Of a stretch of 64,000 bases of DNA, positions 22,823-35,149 are shown in pieces (the first letter of the stretch is position 1; every line of letters starts with the position of its first letter). The stretch is from Vigna angularis (taxonomy: Eukaryota; Streptophyta; Magnoliopsida; Fabales; Fabaceae), in the NCBI RefSeq assembly GCF_016808095.1, contig NC_068970.1, positions 10,150,501 through 10,214,500 on the forward strand, written 5' to 3'. Made by a program: the position numbers and the translations under genes. The notes under the pieces were generated by a model. The model had not been told where the DNA came from, did no database searches, and worked only from the letters and a program-made list of their open reading frames with translations.

Positions 22823-23564
22823 TTGAAACAGTACCGTAACTCTTATTCCTTTGTCTTCTTTGTCTTTCCTATTTGCTACTCTATCAGGAGAAAAAACGCT
22901 CACGCATGTGCCTGCGCCCACACGAAACGACTGCCAAACCCTCCTTCTTTCCACTCATCCCTGCAACCCAATCGCAGTTTCTGTTTTTGGGTAGCTCTAA
23001 TCAAATCAAGATCGTGTCTTTCTTCAAGATTCAGTGTTATTGCCCTCCTGCGTCAACTGGGTTTCCGCCAATTTTCAGTTACTCCTCTTCGGCTCTGCTA
23101 GATTGTTAAATTCCCAATTCGCTTTTTTCCCTTTTTCTTTATTATTGTTGGTGGGTGAGATTTCGTTACTGAGTCGGGTTTTCGAGGTTGGCGAGGGTCA
23201 TTGTCAGACGCCCTTTCCTTCCATCGGTGTGATCATTCCTAGGTTGAGATTTTTGTATGCAACGATGATTTCTATGCCCCGGTTGCTGTGGTTGCTGTTG
23301 TATTTTGTGAATTTGTAGGTCATGATATTCGTCAAGAAGGGATTGCTTCGTGGCGCGTAATTGGGATTTGGGAAGTGTATCATTGGTTCATGGAGTGATT
23401 AAATTAGATCAGAGGTGTTTTGTTTATTGATTTTGTGGTAAATTATATTTTATATTGCATAATTGGATGGTTGGTCTTGCGAATAGGAGGGTGAGGATCT
23501 AGGTAGGTTGTGGTGGTTTGTGTTGGTACTAGTTGGGAGGTGGTGTTTGTGCAATTTATTTGCA
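22823..23564 (+). other. Probable 5' UTR/promoter region of the TMEM128-like gene, with upstream AUGs
   Basis: A CT-rich, less AT-rich stretch precedes the ATG at 23565. Several overlapping open frames (22823-23101, 22873-23109, 23034-23318) lie in it but do not resemble proteins. If transcribed they would be upstream ORFs. A 5' UTR intron is possible; its borders are not certain. Confidence 0.45.
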
Positions 23565-25470
23565 ATGTCTGGTGGAACACCGCGAGGGGGTGGTGGATTT
23601 ATGAGGCAGAGGCATAGCCAGGGGTATTCAAGCAGTGGTGATGACCTAGAGGATGATGCATGTTCGAGGCACCGTCACTTTTTGGCCCCTAGTCCTTCAC
23701 CAAAGACGTGGATTGAGATGCTGGAAAATTTTCTTTGGCTTGCTTCGGCGGCTTTTATTCTGTACTTTGGCGATCAAAAATCCAATATGATACATCTTTT
23801 GTGCCATGACAGTCGAATTAGAAGGTAACAACATTCAAATTGCAGTCTTTTATGCATATTGGTTTGAATTATAGTCATAAACTTCCACTGGTATTTCGAC
23901 AATCGCAGAGTTCATTGTTTCTAAGCGGCTAATGTATGCATTATTCATGGAAGATTATTGTACCAACCATGATAGCAACAAATAGCTGCAATTCCTTGAC
24001 TTAGTTCAGGAACATGTTGAATATATGAATTATATGGAGTTCTGCCTAACTCGTAAACTTTTCCCTACCTGTCATTAGTTGAAGTGCTTCTTGATATTGC
24101 CTACTATCATTGTCAAGTTGACAACATTATGAGCCATGAACAATTGATGAGGACCTAGGAACGGAAGATATTGGTCAATACTCTGTATCTTCAAGTGTGG
24201 TTTGTTACTTAATTAAAGTGGCAATGCTTAGGCCAAAATGTGTCATTGGGATAGTTGTGAAATCGTACAGTTTAGAAGGTGTAGACTGTGGGAATGATAG
24301 GGAAAGCAAAATCTATTTTACTAGCATATGCCCTTCATTTATAAAATAAAAAACAGGTTAGCCTTTTCTTCTATTTCTTGAATGGTGGAGAGGGGATGAT
24401 ATTTATGTGCATTTTTACTTGGAGAAACTCTAGTATGTGATTCCTTTTCAATTAGGATATCCATATCTTGATTACATTGTTATTTCTTCAACTTTGGATT
24501 TCAAACAACTCATTGATTGTTGTCCTAATTAATTTGAAGCAAAGATTAAATCATCAATCCTGAACATAAAAATGGTCCTTACTTTGTAACCCATGACATC
24601 ATCCTGTAATATGACATGATTCTTTAAATCTTATCGACTCCCAGCCGTAGACATGCATATATCTGCCATGGATATATTAAGCTAAACAACATCCTAACGG
24701 ATATTTGGACATGAAATGACCTTTATTATACTATTTCACTGGATCTAACCCCTCTCGAGTTATAGGAAATAAAACCTATTTTGATGAGCGTGGTTGTATA
24801 TGTTTGCAGATGTATAAATTTGAAATACCGAAAGGGATCGGAATATTTAATTGTTGTGATTCTGATAGATTAGATTCTACCACTACTTTGTATCATTAGC
24901 ATAATTTTCACAATCTTCATTTTATTGCAGACTGCCTTTGTATCTTGGGATGATAGGTATTGGTTTGAATACAATAATTTTCATTTATACAACGTTCTTG
25001 GCCTGGAGTGCTCGAAGATTTGATGAAAAATGGGGATTTAAAAAATGGGAAATAACAACCTTATCTGTGTTGCCATTCGTCACGGTATTTGGAATAATCT
25101 CCTTTTGCTTGTAAGGAACTGCCAGATCTTCCATGTTATATCTCAATTGTATTTTGTGTTAAGGCGTTTTCTTATTTTCTTGACTCTATCCCTTGCTTCT
25201 ATAGGTTCTCCTTTGCTTTGTGGCCAATATGGAGTTTTTTGACACTTCCTCTTCTGGTATATCAGTAGTTTCGTTTTTCATTGTTTTTATGTTTAGTGCA
25301 ATTTATATTCTTGTTTTATTATATACCGCCAAAAGGGTAAAATTGTGCTAATCACCTCGTTGCCATATGCTCTGCAGTTTACACTATTTATGGCATGCAT
25401 GGTAGTAATCCCTTACCTCATTATTGGGACACTGCGGCCTGAATACTATGACGAACTCCGTACAGATTAA
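23565..25470 (+). CDS. Four-segment membrane protein, TMEM128-like
   Basis: Four exons, 23565-23824, 24931-25110, 25205-25256 and 25378-25470, with GT-AG introns and matching phases, give 194 residues. The N-terminal ~48 residues are hydrophilic (MSGGTPRGGGG, Ser/Asp/His-rich). Hydrophobic segments follow at about 54-69, 91-113, 128-147 and 149-184, the last long enough for two spans. The short C-terminus is RPEYYDELRTD. Layout, length and position of the segments resemble TMEM128, a small membrane protein with four predicted spans and poorly known function. That family name is from recollection and is the weak point; the gene model is solid. The start MSGGTPRGG is preferred over the upstream in-frame extension, which begins without an ATG and is unlike protein. 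Confidence 0.85.
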
Positions 25471-27880
25471 GCCTCATGATTGAAGCGAGGAATAGTACTG
25501 ACTTAGATGATAAGAGTTTCTAACACATGTCAATGAGTGATTGGTTGCTATGTGGTTTGAAGTTTTGTCTCCGACTGGCATGATGTATTAAATGTTATGC
25601 TTTCCTAAACCGGCGCTAACAGTGAGCTAATATTCTTTTCATCCATACTGTTTCATTGGGTTAGAGTGATGGTAATGCGGCTGGTCTTAGTTACTGCAGG
25701 TACAGATATAGGACTTGTTGGTAAAGTGTTCAGTTCTATCAGTTGGTTACCTTCGGTTTATGATATCATAGCAGCATTTTTATTTTACACGTTTTCTCGG
25801 TGGCAGTACAAGAAGGGTTCATATAAGCCCTCAAAAGTTTTTAAAAGTTTCCCATGTTGCCCATGAAAGCTTGATTCTCTTAAAACTTTTCTCATAGGTA
25901 ACATTATCGTCTTACCAGTTCATTGAGAGTAGCTTTAACATTTTGGTAATGAAAAATTACCATATTGGAGTGATCTATGCACATGCTTTATGATGTCACT
26001 TTAAGTTGGGAATATCCTGCCTCTGTCCCCCCATAGAAGTAAAATTGAAAATCATTGGCCATTTTCTTAAAAAAAATGTTTTGTACTTAGGTTACTTTAC
26101 TCTTTCCTAAAAGGCGTTGCTTTATATAGTTGTTGGTGTGACTAATGAAGTTCAATTGAAGTTATGAATTTAGGAGATTTTTTTTCTTAGATTATGCATA
26201 CTTTCTGACATATATGTATTATTGATAAAACAAAATAAACAAAATTATTAAAATTAGTTCAGTTTCTTTTTCCTTGTAAAATTGAAACAAATCAAACTGT
26301 GTATACACTGTTACACGTGGGTACTAAGATTTTTCTATTTTTCCACATTTTCCCTTTTCAAATAGAAGTTTTTTTATTTGACTGATCCATTTTCTTTTCT
26401 TTTTACTTGTTTTTCAGAATTTTTTTGAAATTATATGTAGTTTGACTTTCAATTATTCAAGAATAAATGAGCAAACATGAATGTGTTCTCCCACGTTTTT
26501 GTACGATCAGACCTCTTTGGATTGATTATGCATTAAATTGGTTTCGGCAGTGCCAGTATTTTTTGGCTGCATTCCGAAGTCACTGGGATTCCTAGCAACT
26601 AAATAAATAAACAAACAGTGAATTAATGGTGGTGTACTAAAGCTGAATAAACTAGCTGACCCAAAAGAATTTCCCCTCAACAGGAAACCGAGATATAATC
26701 TTCCATATTTTTTACACTTAATAGTGTGTTTTATATTTTTTTTCTCATATTTTATCATTAAGTTTTTAATTTTGGCACATTTTATCACCTTTAATTTTCA
26801 ATTGCTGTAAGTTTGACCACTATATTAGTGGGAAAGCGACTATGGTTTTCGATATAATATATATATTGATGTCATTTTATAGAAATAAATTAGCACTTTC
26901 TTTATATATCTAATAAAGATAGTTAAAATGTGTGAGAAAAAGTTTAGTTGGTAAAATTCATAAAATAATAATAATTGGGTGGGAAAATATTCATTTGATG
27001 GGAGGAGAGGAATGTCTTCTTAGATTTTTTTAATTTATTTCAATGTCAAAGTGTTCTCATGAATATACACCGGAAGAGTGTTAAAGTGGGTTTTAATCAG
27101 CTTTGATATATGTCAAATTAGCAGGGTAAAACAGGTTAACTCATTAGTCCATTTTTATTATAACATCAAAAATTATAATTTAAAGATGTAAGTATATAAT
27201 AATATTATAATTTAAATTATTAATATATAAATTAAATTTTAATTATTAATTATACTAAAATAATTCAACATTTAAGTATAATAATTGTTTCATTTATTTA
27301 ATTAGAAATATTAATTAATCAATGAAAATTTTAGAAAAATATTCCTATCAAAATTTACCAGACAAGTTAACATTGTAAGGTTAACTTAATCCACAATTTA
27401 TAAGATTATGTTACAATCACTTATATATTATTATAAACTTTTATATATTATAAATTTGTTTAAGTTTTAGTTGACGTGGAATCTTCAATACATTTTTCCA
27501 CCCTTATATATGCATCATGTCAAACATTATACTAGACATTAATGAAACATATATTATTAGACTATTAATTAGTGTTTAGTTTTGTATTTGAAATAAATAT
27601 GTATAATAAATTTATAATATATAGATAAATACAAATCTTATTTTACAATTTGATTTTATAGGATTTATTTAGACTTATCTCTCAATATTATTAAAATAAA
27701 TAAATACAATTGTCAAAATTAAATATGTATTGGTGAAATTCTTTATGAGATCATCATCTCACAAATGGGTATATTATGTATTGTTGTAAAACAAATATCT
27801 CAAAAACAATAGATATTATACTTTTTGTTTGTTGATTGTAAAATATTGTAAAATTACCGTGGTACAAAAATATTAAAATT
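25471..27880. other. 3' flank of the TMEM128-like gene, then AT-rich intergenic DNA
   Basis: The first few hundred bases are probably 3' UTR. A small open frame at 25666-25866 has no features. From about 26.1 kb the sequence is AT-rich without supported genes. Confidence 0.5.
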
Positions 27881-27949
27881 GATTAAAATTGCTTTTTATT
27901 TGAATCTAGTCTAAAATAAATAACCAAAATTAATGTATATACCTTGGAA

Positions 27950-28098
27950 TTTAATGGTTGAGGTTGAGCCACAAAGAAATAAGCATGAACTGTGCGCCTC
28001 CCACAACACAAGGACCTCAACATGTCTTGTTCCCAAGGTTGAGAATGACATCTCTCCACATCAATATCTCCTTCTCCAAAAAGGAAAAGTGGCTCCAT
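27950..28098 (-). pseudogene. Exon-like fragment, unrecognised
   Basis: The minus strand encodes MEPLFLFGEGDIDVERC, then HSQPWEQDMLRSLCCG, and RTVHAYFFVAQPQPLNSK, followed by a GTATAT donor-like site near 27948. Composition is protein-like. No partner exon was recognised either side. It may be a remnant of a gene or transposon. Confidence 0.25.
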
Positions 28099-28109
28099 TG
28101 ATCCTTCTC

Positions 28110-30390
28110 ATCCTTAGTGCTCAACACATTTTTGTGAATACCATTATTGGTATACACTGAATTGTCAAAGTTACATAAAAAAATTGAAACTGTTTACGAT
28201 AGGGAGGCACCGAAAAAGAACTCTGCTTTTTGCGAAATGGGATGAGAGCATTAGCTAAAAATGATGGTGACTACCAACTCTGCACCCTGCTTTGTTTTGT
28301 GGCAAATCTTTGTATATTTGAGAAGGGAAATATAGATAGTAACGTTCTTGACAACGATAGGGTTGAATTATGCAGCTTTTTGAAGGATGCACATGGCCTT
28401 GCGTTGGCCATCTTGTTTGATTTCTAACACCACTAGTATGTTCAAATGAAACGGACAATTCCAGTGTATATGTAATGTTTCTGATAGTGGTTACGTTTCC
28501 TTGATTGGACCCGCCATTGTTGAATGCATAAAAGGTCATAATTTTTCAATTAACCCAGCTAAGTAATATCTTCTAGGTGATATATTTGCTCACATCATTC
28601 ATTTTGTAGAGCCATGGAGTTCGGGTACAGATCAATTGCGGTTTTAATTAACTACTCTCAAGTATTGTGCCTCACACAACATCATGATGAAGAAATTGTT
28701 ACCGAAAGTGGAGTTTAATCAATACCATATTCCATTAGCCGATCTGTCTTAAACTTTTGAGGAGTGTGGAAAGTTTTTGGCAGAAAGAAATAGAGTTGAG
28801 TGGGGCCATTTTAGTTACGTCATGTAATTGGAATTATTGCTTCAAATGGGAATATAAAAAGGACATTGTCTGCTTAATGGTCATGGAGGTTGAAAGATTA
28901 TACTCCTAAGTTGCTAAAGCCTAAAAGAGCTCTAACATGTGATAGGAGTGTCCAGCTGGAAAGGTGTTTCATGGTAAGGACTTATATGAGGAATGAAATC
29001 CCACTGATATGGAAAAGCATGGCTCATCACTCCAGAAACGTATCTTTGCAAATAAGATACTGTACTGCACTCATATGCCATTTCTTAGACCATACTTAGA
29101 GCTCTAGCAGATTTTTGGAAAAGCTTGCAAGCTAAAGGTAAACTACTTCAACAACAAAGGGCAAATAGGACTTCTGAAGATTTTTTAAAGTGCATGCACC
29201 TTTTTCTTCACGTTTATTCAATAAGCATGAGAGACTGATAAGATAATCAACACATAGCGCGTAACTTCATCTACAATGGCATTATTTATTGGTGATGATA
29301 AAAATTAAATAAAAAGAGACCCCACCGATAGCCTCTGCCAAATTTCTAATGAGTGAAACACAACATGCATGATCACGAACCATGCTCATTAACATAAAAG
29401 TATGAATGATTCAATTCCATTCATAAGCATCTCTTAAAAAAAGTTCATTCTTTTTAGTTGAAAAATGTAATCCTCGATTGTAAGATTTAAAACAATTGAA
29501 CACTACTTGAACACCATACATGCTTTGTTAGATTTTTATCCTCTCAGCTTAGGTGTTTTGATTCTCCTTAAAAAAAACATTACTAGGCGATTGGAGCATA
29601 ATATCTTGTATTTTTTATGCATTGTAATTAACTTATTCTTTTGCACAATGTAAAGATGAATTAAACACAATTATTACTGGTACTGAAACTAACTAAAAAG
29701 GAGTTGTAGTAATTATACATCTAGAAAAAGATAAGTAAAACTGGAAAAGCATATATAGGTAGGCTAGTTATGATAATCCAATCAGAATAAGAATAATTTT
29801 GAGTGCAGGAAGGAGTAAAAAAAAAGGAGAAATGGAAGTAAGTAGTTGGTAACTAAGCAGTAAACCCTCTGGCAGGGCCCGTTTCTAATCATATGCAAAG
29901 GATGATAGGACACCCACCACCTTCCCAGCCAGCAGAACTACCAAATTACCCTTGGTGGAGTGGGAATAGTTACACGATGTGTGTGTGATGATGCAGATGC
30001 AGTGCGGTGGGTCAAACAAACAAAACATGCACCCTGCAACATATCTTACATTACATTATTAAATATATAGTTGGTGGAGTATTATTCTTTTTTCATTTTT
30101 TCTGCAGAGGTGGACCCATGTTATTTTGTTCTGAATCTTTGTCTGCCTTTGTAGTGTTTGCATAGTTCAATCTTCAACTCCACAGTAACAAGGAGTGGTT
30201 GTGGTATTTGTATTGTATTGTATTTGATTTGGAGTTTTGACTTTCCCGTTTACAAACCAAAACCCTCCTAGTCTCCAAAGAAACAAACAAACAAAACAAT
30301 AGCTATCTTCCAACCCAAGTTGTCAAATGTTCCTCTTTTCTCCAATTCTCCAATGGGCAACCACCAAGGTGTCATCATTTCTTCTCTCCT
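28110..30390. other. Intergenic DNA with scattered short open frames
   Basis: Less AT-rich from 28.2 to 29.1 kb, with frames at 28230-28427 (+), 28255-28539 (-) and 28890-29099 (+). None has a recognisable domain, so this may be decayed coding or transposon DNA. The section from 29.1 to 30.3 kb shows nothing definite. Confidence 0.45.
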
Positions 30391-31003
30391 GCTTTAATGG
30401 TTTGCTTTGCTTCCTTTTTTCAAAAAAAAAATCAATTTCATTTTGCTCTTTCTCTCTCTCAAAGTCTTACCATCCCTTCTTCTAGTTCTCTTGCTGAACA
30501 CACTCTTATGCTTGGTAGGTTGTGCCGTTGAGGAGATGGGCCCTAAACTCCACTGAAGTTTGATGGTAAGAACCAAAGGGGTCTCTTTTCCTCTTTCAGT
30601 GCTTCCCCTTTGCCCCCAATTTCGCGCTGTCTCGCATTTAGGTTTTCCCCTCTTTAAACTCACCAGATAAGATTTAGGGCATTTGATTTGACTAGATTCT
30701 TGGCAATTTTCGATGTGGAGCTTCTCGTATTCCACATGGCTCTCCTTGATCATCTTTTGTGATTGATTTGGTTCCGCCACACTTGACTCGTTGTTGTGAG
30801 AGAACGTGCTTCAAATTTCGCTCTGAAGTTTCAATTTTCTTGCAAGTTAAATTGAACTGGGAGGGAAGTAGAAGGGGATTATGGGACTGGATTCTCTCGA
30901 ATTTCGTGTACGGTATGGAGTTTGAGGGACAAAGACTCGATTTTCAGTGGTGTTGGTTGTGGAGTTATCTTTGTCGGAAGAGGTGAATTTGAAGCCCAGT
31001 AAG
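30391..31003 (+). other. Probable promoter and 5' UTR of SAGL1
   Basis: The stretch is CT-rich (TTTCTCTCTCTC near 30450) and leads to the ATG at 31004. Open frames on either strand here do not resemble proteins. Confidence 0.5.
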
Positions 31004-33424
31004 ATGGACAGAGTTATTCAGCCTCCTTTGGTAATTGATCTACACGCTTCTTCTTATTCCTCTCTCTTTTTCCTAGTTTATATGTCATTTTCATGTTTAG
31101 GTTATGAGGTAAACCAATGCTAGGTTGGTTTGAGTTCCCCTTTTTTGTCTGGTCATTTCTTTGGAAAGTATCGCAACTCTTGCTATTTAAACCGTCTGGG
31201 TTTGGTCTTTCTGTGTCCATGTTACTGATCTAATTGCTGATGTTTGCCTTGACCTAATATGTTGTTTCAAAAGAGCTCTAGAAGTGTTTGTCCGAAAATG
31301 GAAGCTTCAAGAAATACCACTTTCTGGGGTGTTGTGGGATGAAAGGAAGACTTTTGGAATCGTTGCTTGAGGATTCGGGTGGTTTGAAGGAGCTCTGGTC
31401 TTGTTCTGTTGCATGCCAATGCTTACAGAGCATTTATTTCTTTACCCTTCGATCTTCTATATGTTGCATTATAACCTCTGCGAAATTTCTGTGTGTAATT
31501 TTCTTTTAATCGATGAAATGTTGCTGCAAGCTTTTGGGCCATGATAGATGAGAAACTCTTATATTTAAACGCTGTAATCCGGGTATTTAGATGGGGATAA
31601 TATTTTGTATAATCTCACTGCTAAATTTTCAGTAATGTGACACCACTTGTGTTTTTTCCTAAATAGTTAAGCGTACTCTACATTCAGAAATGTGGGGATT
31701 GTTGGATGCAAAACTAATGGATTAAATTGCTTTCTAACACGGGCCAAATATTTCTGAGGTTTAAGATTTGAAATTACCCTGGACTCTATGAAGGTTTGCT
31801 TACATAAGACCTTCAAATGCCTTGTCAAATTGTGTCAACTCTTTCAGTTCAATATTCATCAAAATACAATAAAGCTTATTGTAAATTATTTCTCATGATT
31901 TGTAAACTGGTGATTGGCTTATGTTAACATATGAATTTATCTGAGCCTGAAAGATAGCTCTCACGATTAATGTTTAAGCTATTACAAATTAGTAAACGAG
32001 GTGCTATCTCTGCTGCATCTGGAGTATTATCTGTATTATAGGCTGAGAGACATCAATTTCTCATGTATGAGTTCATAATTTATCGCACTACAGCAAAAAA
32101 GGAAAATATACTTCCATTTTAAGTGTAGATAAAGAATTTTTCTGTTTCAAATGTGTTTATGCAGGTCGATACAACTGCATGTCTATGCAGAGTAGATACG
32201 GGCCTGAAAACTGTTGCTGGAGCAAAAAGGTATGTCCCTGGAACAAAGCTCTGTCTTCGGCCTGATATTAAACCATCTATTCACCCAACTAGAAACAAGC
32301 CAGCACGTGGTGACAGAAGCCGCAATCAATCCCCTCTACTTCCAGGACTCCCTGATGATCTAGCTATTGCTTGCCTAATTCGTGTCCCCCGTGTTGAGCA
32401 TCGCAAACTTCGGCAAGTCTGCAAAAGATGGTATCGTCTTTTGGTTGGTAACTTCTTTTATTCTCTCCGCAAGAGTCTTGGAATTGCAGAAGAGTGGATA
32501 TATGTTATTAAGAGGGACAGAGACGGGAAAATCTCATGGCATGCCTTTGATCCTGTGTACCAACTGTGGCAGCCCCTGCCACCTGTTCCAAGGGAATATT
32601 CAGGAGCTCTTGGTTTTGGCTGTGCTGTTCTCAATGGCTGTCACCTGTACTTGTTTGGTGGAAAGGACCCACTAAAGGGATCCATGAGACGCGTCATATT
32701 TTACAGTGCTAGGACAAATAAATGGCACCGTGCCCCGGATATGCTTCGAAGGCGGCATTTTTTTGGTTCCTGTGTCATAAACAATTGCCTCTACGTGGCT
32801 GGTGGGGAGAATGAGGGTGTGCACCGATCCTTGAGATCAGCTGAAGTGTATGATCCCAACAAGAATAGATGGTCGTTTATTTCAGATATGAGCACTGCAA
32901 TGGTGCCTTTCATAGGAGTTGTCTACGATGGGAAGTGGTTCCTCAAGGGACTTGGTCCTCACCAGCAGGTTCTGAGTGAGGTCTACCAGCCAGAGAATGA
33001 TAGCTGGTACCCGATTTATGATGGAATGGTTTCTGGCTGGAGGAACCCTAGCACTACCCTAAATGGAAAGCTCTATGCCTTGGACTGCAAGGATGGCTGC
33101 AAAGTTAGGGTTTATGATGAGGTCACTGATTCATGGAGCAAGCATATTGACAGTAAAATGCATTTGGGGAGCTCTCGGGCTTTGGAAGCTGCGGCTCTTG
33201 TCCCCCTGAATGGGAAACTCTGTATCATAAGAAATAATATGAGCATTTCTCTGGTTGATGTTTCAAAACTTGAAGATTTGAAAGGATCTTCCGCCGAACA
33301 GTTATGGGAAACTATTGCTGGGAAAGGCCAGTTCAAGACATTGGTAACAAATCTGTGGTCTAGCCTTGCTGGGAGAAACCGACTCAAAAGTCACATAGTT
33401 CACTGTCAGGTTCTTCAAGCTTAA
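31004..33424 (+). CDS. SAGL1: F-box/kelch-repeat protein SAGL1
   Basis: A 27-nt first exon (31004-31030, MDRVIQPPL) is joined through a 1134-bp GT-AG intron to exon 2 (32165-33424), giving 428 residues against about 433 in Arabidopsis At1g55270. The F-box lies at about residues 67-112 (LLPGLPDDLAIACLIRVP, KLRQVCKRWYRLL). Kelch repeats follow, for example LNGCHLYLFGGKDP, NNCLYVAGGENEG and RSAEVYDPNKNRWSFISDM. The C-terminus SHIVHCQVLQA matches the family exactly as I recall it. SAGL1 is the substrate-recognition subunit of an SCF ubiquitin ligase. In Arabidopsis it targets the wax-synthesis protein CER3 for degradation and affects phenylpropanoid metabolism through PAL. The tiny first exon is decisive for the start: the open frame alone would begin inside the intron. 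No breaks seen. Confidence 0.94.
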
Positions 33425-33769
33425 AAGGCTGTATAGTTCTAAACAATCACAATGCGCATTGGTAACCGGTTAAAGTATCTCATCTTGTGGTATATGTTCG
33501 TGAGAAGTGGGTCAAATCTTGGCAGAATACCATGGTGCTGTCTATTATTTTGTTTCATCTCGAACCCCTGACATCATGCTCATCACAAGAGGTGAAACAT
33601 TGATGAGATGTTTCACTAATCATATAGAGTTACAGATATTGATACACAGCTGCTGCATTTTGAAAAATTTGAGTAGGTTGCTTACCAGATAACATGGTTT
33701 ATCATTAGCTTGTCTTCTGTGTTGCTGCAACCAATGTATGACTGGCGTGTTGGAGGGAGAGATGAATAA

Positions 33770-33917
33770 TGCATAGAGTCAGTTTGGTATTCTTATGAAA
33801 CTGAGGGTGAAAAATTCAAGAATTAGTTTTTAAATATAATTTCATATAAAAAAACATCTATGAATTTTTCACCCTCATTTTCTGTAGGGACACCCATCTG
33901 ACCAAAAACTCTTTGCA
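33770..33917. mobile_element. Tourist-like (PIF/Harbinger) MITE, 148 bp
   Basis: Terminal inverted repeats TGCATAGAGT (left) and the inverse of TGCAAAGAGT (right). The inner halves are also inverted (TGAGGGTGAAAAATTCA versus TGAATTTTTCACCCTCA). 3-bp TAA duplications lie at 33767-33769 and 33918-33920. Both size and the TAA target fit Tourist MITEs. It lies about 350 bp after the SAGL1 stop and might be inside its 3' transcribed flank. Confidence 0.72.
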
Positions 33918-33920
33918 TAA

Positions 33921-34888
33921 CGTGTTTATATATGAGCACAAGTGGAGTCGAGGCTGAAAAGAATTTAGGGTTGCCTCTAAGTTTTGTACTGTGATGAAAC
34001 ACTACTAGCCTTTTTGAATTAAAGTTTGCACCCCTCAAACCCTGCATGGAGAGTGCAAACGTTTACGATTGTCTTGTTTGGCAAAGTATTGTTAGATAGA
34101 GTTTGAACATGATTTTTAGTTTAGAACTATAGTTTGTGGGGGAAGACCTAACCATGTCTTAAAATGCAATCTGAACATGAAATATGCTGTATATTTTCAA
34201 AGTCAGAAATCAATTTAAGGGTACACAAGTTGTATTAGTTAAATTAAAACAATGGTATTTTGAGTGTAGAGTGGTGTGAACTAGACTTTTATGTGATTTC
34301 TGAGGCCACATGCTGTAAAGAGAAAAGACACGGATGAACAAAACCGAAATTACACGTATCAAGTTTAGCCGAAATTGCGCGTTTATCGTTTACTCTGCTC
34401 TCAACTTAAATTAACCAATTTTTAAATAAATGGTATAAAAGGTTTCAATTATAATAGGAGCAAATATATCCTAGTAGCTACCCTGATTGTAACGTCTCCA
34501 TAATTGATAGATTCTTTTGTGCCCATTTTTTAGGCTATTCCTAATATAGAAACACAAGTTAAATACAATTATTACAATAAATAAATAAATAACAGTTCCT
34601 CCTACTTTTTTGGCCATCATTACGAACCTTAGCTTGTCTGTCACGTTGGATGTAATGCCTGAAAGAAGGAAAAGGTCATTCAAATTTTAGTAACTGCATT
34701 AAAAAAGAAAAGAAGGTAAAAAGTTGAAGAGCCTATAAAACACACAATGACTAAATATAGAAGGGTGGAGAGAAAATAAAAAATAAAAACTGGATACAGT
34801 GTTCTTAAAAAGAAAGTGATGAACCCTTTTTTATTACAGCGTTTGTACATAGTGTGAATTTAGTCATCTCAATTAGGCCTTCTTCTGT
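33921..34888. other. Intergenic DNA
   Basis: No supported gene. The open frames at 33823-34047 and 34471-34683 (minus) have no recognisable domain, and the first overlaps the MITE. Confidence 0.5.
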
Positions 34889-34889
34889 T

Positions 34890-35146
34890 TAGTGTATTTG
34901 AGGGAGTGGATTTGAGGAGGTGGATTTGAAGATAAAATTTTTTGTTGTTTATTTGAGTGAATTTGGAAGTAAATGAGAGTGAATTTGGAAATAATTTTTT
35001 TTAATTTGTCACGTCAATACAATTCTATATTAATTCTTACAAATTTTATTTTTAAATTTACTCTCATTTACTTCCAAATTCACTCAAATAAACGACAAAA
35101 AAATTTATCTTCAAATCCTCTCAAATTCACTCCCTCAAATCAGCCT
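34890..35146. mobile_element. Foldback MITE with ~100-bp inverted arms
   Basis: The left arm (ATTTGAGGGAGTGGATTTGA ... GTTTATTTGAGTGAATTTGG ... GTAAATGAGAGTGAATTTGG) and the right arm are near-exact inverses, separated by a short spacer. Target duplications are not clear, so the superfamily is left open. A related half-arm occurs near 52.2-52.3 kb. Confidence 0.75.
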
Positions 35147-35149
35147 AGT

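Noticed and set aside
30394..31220. Open frames on both strands before and after the first SAGL1 exon
   Set aside because: They fall in promoter, leader and intron of SAGL1 and have no protein features.
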